Below are positions 16,334 through 23,790 of a stretch of 64,000 nt of DNA, piece by piece. Numbering within the stretch: the first letter of the stretch is position 1; each line of letters starts with the position of its first letter. Origin of the DNA: Haloechinothrix aidingensis (GTDB lineage: Bacteria; Actinomycetota; Actinomycetes; Mycobacteriales; Pseudonocardiaceae); contig NZ_JACCKD010000001.1 in assembly GCF_013450155.1 (NCBI RefSeq), positions 248,001 through 312,000 of the forward strand. Reading direction: 5' to 3'. The translations under genes and the position numbers were made by a program. Under the pieces are notes generated by a model. The model had not been told where the DNA came from and made no database searches. It was given only the letters and a program-made list of their open reading frames with translations.

Positions 16334-16537
16334 ATGACTCAGGGCACCGTGAAATGGTTCAACTCCGACAAGGGGTTCGGTTTCATCGCCCCCGATGACG
16401 GCGGCAGCGACGTCTTCGTGCACTACTCGGAAATTCAAGGCAGTGGCTTCCGTAGCTTGGACGACGACGCGCGCGTCGAGTTCGAGATCGGTCAGACCAG
16501 CAGGGGCCCGCAGGCTACCGGCGTGGCCGTCATCTGA
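16334..16537 (+). CDS. cspA: Cold-shock protein (CspA family)
   Basis: A 67-residue OB-fold nucleic-acid-binding protein. RNP1 reads KGFGFI (13-18) and RNP2 reads VFVHY (27-31). The N-terminus [14 protein letters not shown] and the C-terminus [10 protein letters not shown] are typical. It acts as an RNA chaperone that melts secondary structure. The ATG at 16334 follows GGAGAG at 16322; an upstream in-frame ATG would add non-family residues. The A/T-rich leader suggests post-transcriptional control. A strong hairpin terminator follows. Confidence 0.97.
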   Translation: MTQGTVKWFNSDKGFGFIAPDDGGSDVFVHYSEIQGSGFRSLDDDARVEFEIGQTSRGPQATGVAVI

Positions 16538-16554
16538 CGACCTCTAGCCCGGTC

Positions 16555-16590
16555 CGAGGGGCGCTCACCGCATGCGGTGAGCGCCCCTCG
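16555..16590 (+). terminator. Perfect 16-bp stem terminator of the cold-shock gene
   Basis: CGAGGGGCGCTCACCG and CGGTGAGCGCCCCTCG pair perfectly around CATG, 18 bp after the cold-shock stop codon. A short GTATTTG tail follows. Confidence 0.88.
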
Positions 16591-16644
16591 GCGTATTTGT
16601 AACCCTCGGCGTATTTCAACTTTCAGCCCGGTCGCACGTCCGGC

Positions 16645-17073
16645 TCACGAATAGGAGTTCCGGCCGGTGATGTATCGGGACGATCGCGCGGCGAGCTCGT
16701 GGCGATTGTCGACGGTACTGAACGCCGGTCGCGAGCCGCCCCAGTCACGCCCCTCGACGATCGCTCGTACGAAGGCGAGGACCTGTTCGGGTTCGGGGAG
16801 CGGTTCGTCGCCGAAGTAGGCGATGACTTCCGTCACGACGCCGGGCTCGGTCTCCACGGCGGCTTCCCAGCCGTGTTGCTCGCTCCACACCAGCATCAGG
16901 TCGTGTTCGGGGTAGCTCGCCAGCCGCGTCGCCAGGGCCAGGTATGCCGTCGCCGTATCGCTGACTTCGCAGGTCGTGCCCTCGACGGGGACGTCGAGTG
17001 CTGTGGCGACCGCGTGTACGTAGGCGGCGAGCCCGCGACTCAGATCATCGGTGGTGTCGGCGTCGGCATCCAT
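16645..17073 (-). CDS. DUF6292-family protein
   Basis: A 142-residue soluble protein of a small Pseudonocardiaceae-type family. It starts with LSRGLAAYVHAVATALDVP, then CEVSDTATAYLALATRL, DLMLVWSEQHGWEAAVET and VIAYFGDEPLPEPEQVLAFV. Its function is unknown. Homologues often occur near regulatory or conjugative genes, but here it stands alone between the cold-shock gene and a J-domain gene. The ATG at 17073 was chosen since the preceding residues lack family character. Confidence 0.75.
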   Translation of the reverse strand: MDADADTTDDLSRGLAAYVHAVATALDVPVEGTTCEVSDTATAYLALATRLASYPEHDLMLVWSEQHGWEAAVETEPGVVTEVIAYFGDEPLPEPEQVLAFVRAIVEGRDWGGSRPAFSTVDNRHELAARSSRYITGRNSYS

Positions 17074-17155
17074 ACGTCTCACGATAAGCCACGTCTCCAG
17101 CCCGGCACGGCGGCGTTGGATCACCGCCCTCGCCGGTGACGAACCCGTACCCGGT

Positions 17156-17827
17156 TCACGGTGCGTTCCGGGCCAGCAGCATCACCAGCAGCGCGACGAC
17201 GAACGCGGCGGTGACCGTGGCTACCCACGGCAGCACGCGCGCGGTGACCTTCCTCGTCGCCGGCATCGGCTCCGAGAGCGGCGCCTCGGTCCCCGCTACA
17301 CGGTCGGTCGGCCATTCCATCCCGCTGAGCGTGCGCAAGTACGAACCGTTGTTCACAAGCACAGCGAGGTTGACGAACACCGCGAGTACCCCCCACCAGC
17401 CCAGGGTGAGCGTCTGCGCCTGCACATCGCGCCACAGCGCGGTCCCGCAGCCGCGGCACAGCACACCGGCGTACCGCTCGGACCGGTGGATGAGGAGCAG
17501 CCCGGTGAGGGAGCGGATGTCGATGCGGTTCGCCGGGATGTGGCCGCAGATCTCGCATCCGCGAGGTCGCGGTGGCTCCGCCCGGTCCGGTTCACGTGCC
17601 GGTTCATGATCGACCCTTGGCCGCGCGGGTGGCCCGAGCCGGATCGTGCGCCAGGCCTCGTTCAGCTCGGCCATGGCCCGCTGCGCCTCGCGCTGGGCCG
17701 GAGGCTCGGCGTGCGCGTACCGATCGGGGTGCACCATCTTGGCACGCTGCATGTAGGCCTTGCGCGCCTGCCGGAGCGAGGCGTGCGGGCCCACCCCGAG
17801 GATGCGGCGTGCGGTGCTGTCATCCAT
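17156..17827 (-). CDS. Membrane-anchored J-domain protein with zinc ribbon
   Basis: A 223-residue protein. Residues 1-65 are a J-domain with the HPD tripeptide (33-35) between helices, which stimulates DnaK-type chaperones. Next is a four-cysteine cluster, CEIC (91-94) and CRGC (124-127), likely a zinc ribbon. Two transmembrane helices follow (about 135-155, GWWGVLAVFVNLAVLV; and about 195-217, VLPWVATVTAAFVVALLVML). Both functional parts probably face the cytosol. Such proteins may recruit DnaK to the membrane. The ATG at 17827 starts the J-domain; earlier in-frame codons give arginine-rich non-domain sequence. Confidence 0.82.
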   Translation of the reverse strand: MDDSTARRILGVGPHASLRQARKAYMQRAKMVHPDRYAHAEPPAQREAQRAMAELNEAWRTIRLGPPARPRVDHEPAREPDRAEPPRPRGCEICGHIPANRIDIRSLTGLLLIHRSERYAGVLCRGCGTALWRDVQAQTLTLGWWGVLAVFVNLAVLVNNGSYLRTLSGMEWPTDRVAGTEAPLSEPMPATRKVTARVLPWVATVTAAFVVALLVMLLARNAP

Positions 17828-17932
17828 GATCGTCGTTTCACTCCCCACGCCGGGTGCCGGATCCCGGTGCCTTCCGGACCGGTGTAGCCGAACCGGCACG
17901 TGATGTCGAGGCTCACCCGGTGCCGTGTGCGG

Positions 17933-18838
17933 TCATGGCGCGATGGCCAGCAGCGCGTCGACCTTCCCCGGCGGGTCGCCGCGTTCCGCGGCGTTCGCCG
18001 CGAGGATCCCTGCGAATGCGGCGCACCACTGCCATAGCCGGTGACGATCCACCTGCAGAGCCGCGGCCAGCTCCCGGCACCGCGCGGGCCAGTCCTCCGG
18101 GGCAGCCTGCCACAGCACCCAGTCGACCGCGTCGAACGCGCGGTCACCCGCGCACGGACGCGGGTCGATCGCGACGGCACCGCGCGCGGCACCCCCGGGC
18201 AGGACGTTGCCGGGCTGCAGGTCCCCGTGCAGCAGGGCCGGGGGCTCGCTGCCCGCGGCCAGGTCCCGTGCCAGCTCCGCGCCGCGTTCCAGGCGCCCCG
18301 TGGGAACGGCATGCGCGCCCGCGGTACCGGGCCGGTGCCGCTCGATCCCCCGGTTGACGATGAACTCGACACGCTGGGCGAGCGGTACGACGCCGGACCC
18401 GACGATCGGGCGACCGGTGCTGTGCAGGGCCGTGATGAGGCAGGCGATCTCGCGAAGCGGCACGGCGTCCGCTGCCTCTGCCACCGGGGTCTCGGTCGGG
18501 ATGGCCTCCAGGAGCAACGCGCCGTTCGCGGCGTCGTACTCCCAGACCTTCGGGACCCGGCCCGATGCCTGCCAGCTCCGCAGGGCGAACGCCTCGGCCC
18601 CGACGATGCCTACGTCCGGGGTCAGCTTGAGTATCGCCCGCCGGACGCCACCCCGCGAGCAGCGCACGACAAGCGACGTGTTCCCGCGTGCCACGGCACC
18701 GTCCAGCACCAGGTCCCAGCGCGTGGCCAGCTCGCCAAGCGTGCCGGGTAGCTGCCGCCACCACGGCAGTACCCGCTCGCCGAAGCGTGCGTACAGGCGC
18801 GAGCGTGTGGCGTCGAGCGCGTCCGAGGAGAAGTCCAC
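17933..18838 (-). CDS. Aminoglycoside 6-phosphotransferase-like kinase (APH(6)/StrA-type)
   Basis: A 301-residue small-molecule kinase of the APH(6)/hydroxyurea-phosphotransferase family. It shows the ATP-binding Lys in RRAILKLTPD (about 71), a helix with AEAFALRSWQASGRVPKVWEYD, the catalytic HGDLQPGN (about 204-211), and the metal-binding AIDPRP. It may inactivate an aminoglycoside or phosphorylate another sugar-like metabolite; the window gives no substrate evidence. The GTG at 18838 was chosen because the family sequence begins there and the divergent gene starts 87 bp away. The reading frame stays open for a further 419 codons upstream, which is an artefact of the opposing gene. Confidence 0.86.
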   Translation of the reverse strand: MDFSSDALDATRSRLYARFGERVLPWWRQLPGTLGELATRWDLVLDGAVARGNTSLVVRCSRGGVRRAILKLTPDVGIVGAEAFALRSWQASGRVPKVWEYDAANGALLLEAIPTETPVAEAADAVPLREIACLITALHSTGRPIVGSGVVPLAQRVEFIVNRGIERHRPGTAGAHAVPTGRLERGAELARDLAAGSEPPALLHGDLQPGNVLPGGAARGAVAIDPRPCAGDRAFDAVDWVLWQAAPEDWPARCRELAAALQVDRHRLWQWCAAFAGILAANAAERGDPPGKVDALLAIAP

Positions 18839-18925
18839 GCGGTCACGATGCCACCCCGGGGACGTCCCGGGCGTCCCGCGCGACACCGCGTGCCGCGCGG
18901 GACGCTGGTAGGCTGCCGCCTCGCC

Positions 18926-20032
18926 ATGACAGACGCCGCGTTGCCAGCTGCCGCTTTCGTCGTGGGCGCGGCGTTGCTGGTGGCTACGGTGCTCAGCGTG
19001 CTGTGGACGCTGGTCGTGCCGCGCGCGACCCCGTCGAGGCTGGCCGAGGGCGTGATCGCCGCCGTGCGTCTGCTGTTCGTCGCCGCGGCCTGGCCGTGGC
19101 GGACGTTCCGCGCCAAGGACCGCATCCTGGCCATGCAACCGCCGGTGAGCCTGCTGGCATTGCTCGTGGTGTGGCTGGCGCTGCTCGCGCTGGCGCACGC
19201 GCTGCTCGCCCAGCCGTGGACCGACGTCGCGGTGCCGGAGATGCTGTCCGCCATGACCGCGTCGGTACTCGGGCTGGACACCGCGGGGGACGGCGGCGCT
19301 GTCCGCCTCGCGTCGATGTCGGCCGTGCTGGCAGGCCTGATCGTCGTCGCGCTGCTCATCGGCTACCTCCCCACCCTCTACAGCGCCTTCAACCAGCGTG
19401 AGCAACTGGTCAGCCTGCTGGAAACCCGGGCGAGCAGCCCTGCCTGGGGTGTGGAGCTGCTGGCCAGGGCCGCGCGCGACGGAACGCTCGCGGACATGCC
19501 GGAGCTGTACGCGGCGTGGGAGTCCTGGGCCGCCGACGTCGGTGAGACGCACACCAGCTACCCGATCCTGGCCGCGTTCCGCTCCCCGCACCCGGACCGG
19601 TCGTGGCTGACGTCGCTGCTGGCCGTGCTGGACGCTGCCGCGCTCGAGCACGCGCTGCGCCCCGGCACCGCACCGGTATCGGCCCGGCTGACCCTGCGCA
19701 CCGGTTTCATGGCGTTGCGTGCCGTCGCCGATGTGCTCGGGATCGACCACGACCCGGACCCCGACCCCGACGACGACATCCGGCTTACCCGCGCGGAGTT
19801 CGGCGAGGCGGTGCGGCGGTTGCGCGCCGTGGGGTTCCCGGCCGAACGCACCGCCGAGGAGGCGTGGCCGCACTTCCGTGGCTGGCGGGTCAACTACGAG
19901 GAGGTCGTCCACGGGCTCGCCGCGTGGTTGCACGCACCACCCGCCCCGTGGTCGGGACCGCGCCCACGGGTGCTGACCGGCTCCGTGCTGCCCGACCGGC
20001 CGGAGGATCGTAAGCCGCGCGGCCGTGACTGA
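18926..20032 (+). CDS. Channel-like membrane protein with large cytosolic C-terminus
   Basis: A 368-residue protein with three clear transmembrane helices: about 5-30, 72-95 and 134-158. Between the second and third lies a re-entrant-looking segment VPEMLSAMTASVLGLDTAG, where a two-TM ion channel would carry its selectivity filter. The canonical TVGYG is absent. The C-terminal 200 residues are soluble and helical, with an acidic run HDPDPDPDPDDDIR that could bind cations. It is probably a member of an actinobacterial putative ion-channel family; conduction is unproven. ATG 18926 was chosen because the preceding residues are Arg/Pro-rich and non-coding in type. Confidence 0.72.
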   Translation: MTDAALPAAAFVVGAALLVATVLSVLWTLVVPRATPSRLAEGVIAAVRLLFVAAAWPWRTFRAKDRILAMQPPVSLLALLVVWLALLALAHALLAQPWTDVAVPEMLSAMTASVLGLDTAGDGGAVRLASMSAVLAGLIVVALLIGYLPTLYSAFNQREQLVSLLETRASSPAWGVELLARAARDGTLADMPELYAAWESWAADVGETHTSYPILAAFRSPHPDRSWLTSLLAVLDAAALEHALRPGTAPVSARLTLRTGFMALRAVADVLGIDHDPDPDPDDDIRLTRAEFGEAVRRLRAVGFPAERTAEEAWPHFRGWRVNYEEVVHGLAAWLHAPPAPWSGPRPRVLTGSVLPDRPEDRKPRGRD

Positions 20033-20059
20033 TCGCGCGCCGTTGTCCACACTGGTTGC

Positions 20060-20593
20060 ATGACCGACGAGAGCGATACCTGCGCGGTGGCGCACGGAGA
20101 ACGGGCGGCGCCGGGCACGGACCGGGCGCTGGTGGCGGTGTTCGCCTCACCCGTCGCGCGCTACCTGCTGCGTTACGCGCGCGACGTGGGTTTCCGGGTG
20201 GCGCTCCTGGAACCGGACGCGGAACGGGCCCGCGAGACGGACGGTGCCGCGCCGCCGGTCACGTCCACGGCCAGCGGCCTGGACGAGAACACCGACGTGG
20301 TGGTCACCGACCACCACCGTGGTGAGCTCGGCACGGTCCTGCGGGACGTGCTCGCGCAGCCCGTGCGGTGGGTCGGCGTACTGGGCAATCCCCGGCATGA
20401 GGGGCCGCACGTCGCTGCCCTGCGCGAGCTCGATGTGCCGCAGGCCGAGATCGACCGGGTACACCGGCCGATCGGGTTGAACATCGGTTCCCGGACCCCG
20501 CCGGAGATCGCTGTCGCCACGATCGCCGGGTTGCTGGCCGACCGCAACGGCACGGATGCGGGTTTTCTCGGGCGCCGGGAGGCTCACGCGTAG
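20060..20593 (+). CDS. XdhC-type Rossmann domain protein
   Basis: A 177-residue protein corresponding to the C-terminal Rossmann domain of XdhC/CoxI molybdenum-enzyme maturation factors. The diagnostic segment is IGLNIGSRTPPEIA (about 138-151), preceded by VGVLGNPRH and VVTDHHRGEL. The N-terminal XdhC domain with its Cys is missing, so it is short for the family. No molybdopterin enzyme genes adjoin. It may bind a nucleotide or molybdenum cofactor; a separate function is equally possible. It starts 27 bp after the preceding gene and may be co-transcribed. Confidence 0.78.
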   Translation: MTDESDTCAVAHGERAAPGTDRALVAVFASPVARYLLRYARDVGFRVALLEPDAERARETDGAAPPVTSTASGLDENTDVVVTDHHRGELGTVLRDVLAQPVRWVGVLGNPRHEGPHVAALRELDVPQAEIDRVHRPIGLNIGSRTPPEIAVATIAGLLADRNGTDAGFLGRREAHA

Positions 20594-20774
20594 GTCGGTG
20601 TGTATCCCGTGCCCGTCCCCGGACGTCGCTGGTGACCTGCGGCGGGTGGCGGCGAACCCCTCAGGGGCAGGAGGCGCGCCGCGCGGGCGTGTGAACAACT
20701 CCACCGGCAATCAGCGCCCGGGTGTGACGTAGGTCGCAGCGTATGCGAGCGGAGTCGGAGACGCTGGACGGGCT

Positions 20775-21518
20775 ATGACCGTACCCAGCCTGCGTCCGGC
20801 CGCGCCGTCCCTGGCTCCGTTCCCCGACTCCGACTACCCCGAGCACCCCTACCCGGGTGCCCGCCCCGACTGCTCGTTCGTGCATCTCGGGCGGACCGGG
20901 TACCCGCTGCGCCCGGACAGCACCGCGCCGTCCGGTTGGCGAGTGGGCACCGGGACCGCCGGGGAGCCCTGCCTGAACACGTGGTTGGCCGAGCGCGGGT
21001 CCGATCCGCTGGGCGCGCGCTACCCCGTGCTGGCGTACGGGTCGAACGTGTGTCCCGAGAAGATCACCTGGTTGCGTTCCCGGCTCGGGCTGACCGGACC
21101 GGCCGTTGTGCTGCGCGCGGAGTGCACAGGTGTGGCGGCGGCGTGGTCGGCGGGCCACCGCCCCCGGGACGGGCAGCGGCCTGCCGTGCTCATGGCCGCG
21201 CCGGGTGTGGTCGAGCAGCACGCCGTCTGGTTCGCCACGGCCGAGCAGCGCCGCGTGCTGGATCAGTGCGAGGGACGCGGTAACCGCTACCGCCTGGTAC
21301 GCCTGAACGACGACGCCGCGCGTATCCGCCTGGATGACGGCACGGAACCGGGGCCGGTGCTCGCCTACACGGCCGCGACAGCCGGGATGACCCCGTTGCT
21401 CGTGGACGGTAGACCGGTGCGGTGCACCGAGCTGGACCAGCACGGGGCGGTGAACCTCGCCGGAACGCCCGCGGCAGCGGACGGGCTCTCCTGCACGGAG
21501 ATCACGGGCGAGCCGTAG
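20775..21518 (+). CDS. Gamma-glutamylcyclotransferase-fold protein
   Basis: A 247-residue protein with the YGSN substrate-binding motif (88-91, in LAYGSNVCPEKITWL) that marks the gamma-glutamylcyclotransferase/AIG2-like fold. A matching downstream stretch reads HAVWFATAEQRRVLDQCEGR and YRLVRL. The N-terminal 80 residues are an extra Pro-rich region (PEHPYPGARPDC). The usual catalytic Glu cannot be placed with certainty. It may act on gamma-glutamyl amines or another amide. The 181-bp gap upstream shows no other gene. Confidence 0.72.
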   Translation: MTVPSLRPAAPSLAPFPDSDYPEHPYPGARPDCSFVHLGRTGYPLRPDSTAPSGWRVGTGTAGEPCLNTWLAERGSDPLGARYPVLAYGSNVCPEKITWLRSRLGLTGPAVVLRAECTGVAAAWSAGHRPRDGQRPAVLMAAPGVVEQHAVWFATAEQRRVLDQCEGRGNRYRLVRLNDDAARIRLDDGTEPGPVLAYTAATAGMTPLLVDGRPVRCTELDQHGAVNLAGTPAAADGLSCTEITGEP

Positions 21519-21585
21519 CCGCACCCGGAGTGTCCCCGACGGTGTGACCGATCCCGCGCGCGATAAGCGTTCGTGTCCCTTACTG

Positions 21586-21604
21586 TTAGCGTAGGCTAGC
21601 CTTA
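21586..21604 (+). promoter_or_regulatory. DtxR/IdeR-type iron box, distal
   Basis: TTAGCGTAGGCTAGCCTTA is a 19-bp near-palindrome that fits the actinobacterial iron-box consensus TTAGGTTAGGCTAACCTAA with four visible mismatches. It lies 49 bp upstream of the siderophore-interacting protein gene. Fe2+-loaded DtxR/IdeR would be expected to repress from it. Confidence 0.82.
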
Positions 21605-21615
21605 TCTGATAGAAG

Positions 21616-21634
21616 TTAGGTTAGGCTCACCTGA
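21616..21634 (+). promoter_or_regulatory. DtxR/IdeR-type iron box, proximal
   Basis: TTAGGTTAGGCTCACCTGA matches the same consensus in its whole left half and most of the right half. It is 11 bp downstream of the first box and 18 bp before the GTG start, so it probably overlaps the transcription start. Centre-to-centre spacing to the distal box is 30 bp, about three helical turns, which allows two repressor dimers on one face. Confidence 0.88.
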
Positions 21635-21652
21635 CTGAATGGGAACGACGTA

Positions 21653-22621
21653 GTGACACACGCGATCGAACAGCAACGCACCCGGCAGGTGCCGCGCTAC
21701 CGGCTCTACCCGGTGGAGGTGGCGGCCCGAGCATCCGTCGGCCCCAGCTTCGTGCGCGTGACGCTGGCCGGGGACAGCTTGCGGAGCTTCGGCGCGACCG
21801 GTGCCGATCAGCGGGTGAAGCTGGTACTGCCGCGGCCCGGTCGCGAGCTTCCCGAGGTCCCCGAGGGCGTGGACTGGTACACGGCGTGGCGGGAGCTCGC
21901 CGAAGACGTCCGCCCCGTGCTGCGGACCTATACGGTGCGGGCCTTCCGCCCGGAGCGCGGCGAGCTGGATATCGACTTCGTGTTGCACGACTCCGGCCCG
22001 CGGCACGGCGGTCCGGCCTCGGCCTGGGCGGCAAGCGCGGGGGTCGGCGAACGCGTGGGCATACTGGGGCCGGACCGCCCGGGGTCCGGACGTATGTGGG
22101 GACGTGAGTGGGACCCGCCGGAGTGTGCGTGCCGGTTCATGCTCGCCGGTGACGAGACGGCGGTGCCCGCGATCGGCGCGATCGTCGAAGGTCTACCGGC
22201 GGACGCGCGCGGCATCGTGTGCCTCGAGGTCCCGACCGAGCGTGACCGGCAGTCCTGGCACGCGCCTGCCGGGATCCAGCTGCGATGGCTGGCTCGCAGG
22301 CGTGCGGCCGGTCCGGTCCCCCGCGGTTCGCTGCTCGCTCCCGAGGTGGCACGGGCCCTCGGGGAGATACGCGGGGCGGCGGGGTGCCCCGGCGCGTGCG
22401 AGCCCGCGCCGACGCGGGGCGAGGCAGCGGTGCTGTGGGACGTGCCGGAGCACGGCGACACCGAGGTGCCGGGCGAGGAGTTCTACGGCTGGTTCGCGGG
22501 GGAGGCCGGGCTGGTCAAACGGCTGCGCAGGCTCGTGCTCGCCGAGCACGGCGTGCCGAGGAAGTCGGTGGCGTTCATGGGGTACTGGAAGGACGAGCAC
22601 CCGAGCGGGCAGCCCGCGTAA
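21653..22621 (+). CDS. Siderophore-interacting flavoprotein (SIP, ferric-siderophore reductase)
   Basis: A 322-residue FAD/NAD(P)H-type ferric-siderophore reductase of the ViuB/SIP family. The FAD-binding RTYTVR lies at about 91-96, and DIDFVLHDSGPRHGGPASAWA is the characteristic family stretch. The NAD(P)H domain carries MLAGDETAVPAI (about 163-174) and a C-terminal FYGWFAGEAG ... RKSVAFMGYWK. It releases iron from imported siderophores in the cytosol. Two tandem iron boxes upstream indicate expression under iron limitation. The start is GTG 21653. The segment 237-280 is an acidic/Pro-rich insertion longer than in compact members. Confidence 0.94.
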   Translation: MTHAIEQQRTRQVPRYRLYPVEVAARASVGPSFVRVTLAGDSLRSFGATGADQRVKLVLPRPGRELPEVPEGVDWYTAWRELAEDVRPVLRTYTVRAFRPERGELDIDFVLHDSGPRHGGPASAWAASAGVGERVGILGPDRPGSGRMWGREWDPPECACRFMLAGDETAVPAIGAIVEGLPADARGIVCLEVPTERDRQSWHAPAGIQLRWLARRRAAGPVPRGSLLAPEVARALGEIRGAAGCPGACEPAPTRGEAAVLWDVPEHGDTEVPGEEFYGWFAGEAGLVKRLRRLVLAEHGVPRKSVAFMGYWKDEHPSGQPA

Positions 22622-22662
22622 CCGGCACGGATATCCGGAGCGGTGCCTGCTACGCGCCGTCC

Positions 22663-23712
22663 TCACTCGACCCGCGATCGCAGCAGGCAGCAGTCCTCGT
22701 ACCTCGAGGCGGAGCCGCACCAGCAGTCGTCGTCGCGCTCCGGTGGCCATCTCGTGCCGCCTTCCTGCTCGGCGAGTAGCTCGCCGTACTCGTCGACCAG
22801 CTCCAGGTCGTCGGCCGCATCGCGCTCGGCGACGAACGCGAGCACGTCCGCGGCCGAACCGGCGACGAGATGGAGGTGCCGAACGCCCTGCTCCGCGTAG
22901 GCAGTCAGGGCGCGTTCGGTCCACATCCGGTGATCGTCCCAGCTCGGCCCCGTCACGGTCGCCAGCTCGGGCCACTCCTCGGTGAGCCGGTCGAACTCCG
23001 CCCTCGGCCAGTAGACGAGGGTGAACTCGTCGCTGTCCAGGGAGTCCAGCCCGTACAACTCCGGCTCCTCCACCTCGCCGGAGTCATCGGCATCGTCGGC
23101 GTCATCGGCGAGTTCCTCCGCCACCTCGTCGAGCTCGTCCGGTTCCAGGTCGAGCTCGCGCCGCAGGGCGTGGCGATGCCGGGCCAGCGCGGCGAGCACC
23201 GCGGCGTCCGCGGACTCCTCGCCCGCCTCGTCCGTGCCGTCGCCGTCCTGGCATCGTGCGAGCACGACCCACATCGCCTCGGTCAGCCACTGCTCGGCCA
23301 GCTCCGCGCGGTCGCAGGCCTCGAGGGTGTCGCTGAGGTAGTCGACCGCTGACGGGTCGGTGACCAGCAGTGGCCGCAGCGCGTCGAGTTCGGACATGCC
23401 CTCGTCCTCGCGGCCGAGCTGAACCAGGATCTCGGCGCGCAGCGCGCGGGGGTACCCCTGCTGCTCGCCGGAGGCCCGGGCGCCGGACAGCGCGCGCTCG
23501 ACGAGCTCGAGCGCGGTGTCCAGGTCACCTTGCCACTGGCTGATCTCCGCCGCGAGCTCCAGCGCGTAGCCCTCGCTCGCGGGGTCGGCGAGCCGACCCC
23601 GCTCGATGATGTCCAGCAGCTCCGTCAGGATCGGTCCCGGGTCGTCCGCCCGGAGTGCCTCGGCACCCAGCGCGTCGAGTTCGTCCTCGCTGACGAGGTT
23701 CGTGGAAGGCAT
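22663..23712 (-). CDS. SEC-C motif protein with helical (TPR-like) N-domain
   Basis: A 349-residue acidic protein. The N-terminal half is helix-pair rich (ALELAAEISQWQGDLDTALE, YLSDTLEACDRAELAEQWL), resembling TPR repeats. The middle contains an Asp/Glu run (ADDADDADDSGEVEEPEL). The C-terminal DDDCWCGSASRYEDCC is a SEC-C zinc motif (CxC at 330-332, CC at 341-342), as found at the tail of SecA. It may bind zinc and attach to a translocase or ribosome partner; the function is unknown. The start could be ATG 23712 or ATG 23721; neither has a good ribosome-binding site. Confidence 0.82.
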   Translation of the reverse strand: MPSTNLVSEDELDALGAEALRADDPGPILTELLDIIERGRLADPASEGYALELAAEISQWQGDLDTALELVERALSGARASGEQQGYPRALRAEILVQLGREDEGMSELDALRPLLVTDPSAVDYLSDTLEACDRAELAEQWLTEAMWVVLARCQDGDGTDEAGEESADAAVLAALARHRHALRRELDLEPDELDEVAEELADDADDADDSGEVEEPELYGLDSLDSDEFTLVYWPRAEFDRLTEEWPELATVTGPSWDDHRMWTERALTAYAEQGVRHLHLVAGSAADVLAFVAERDAADDLELVDEYGELLAEQEGGTRWPPERDDDCWCGSASRYEDCCLLRSRVE

Positions 23713-23790
23713 GCCGAGCATTATCGCGCGTGCTGACGAATGTTCGGGTGGCGGCTTCCCCGGAGGAGCTTCCTGCCTCATGATGGCCGG

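Noticed and set aside
18839-20095. Minus-strand frame extension of the APH-like kinase to 720 residues
   Set aside because: The extra N-terminal part is antisense to the channel-like gene at 18926, is rich in Arg/Gly/His without domains, and the kinase family begins at about 18838.
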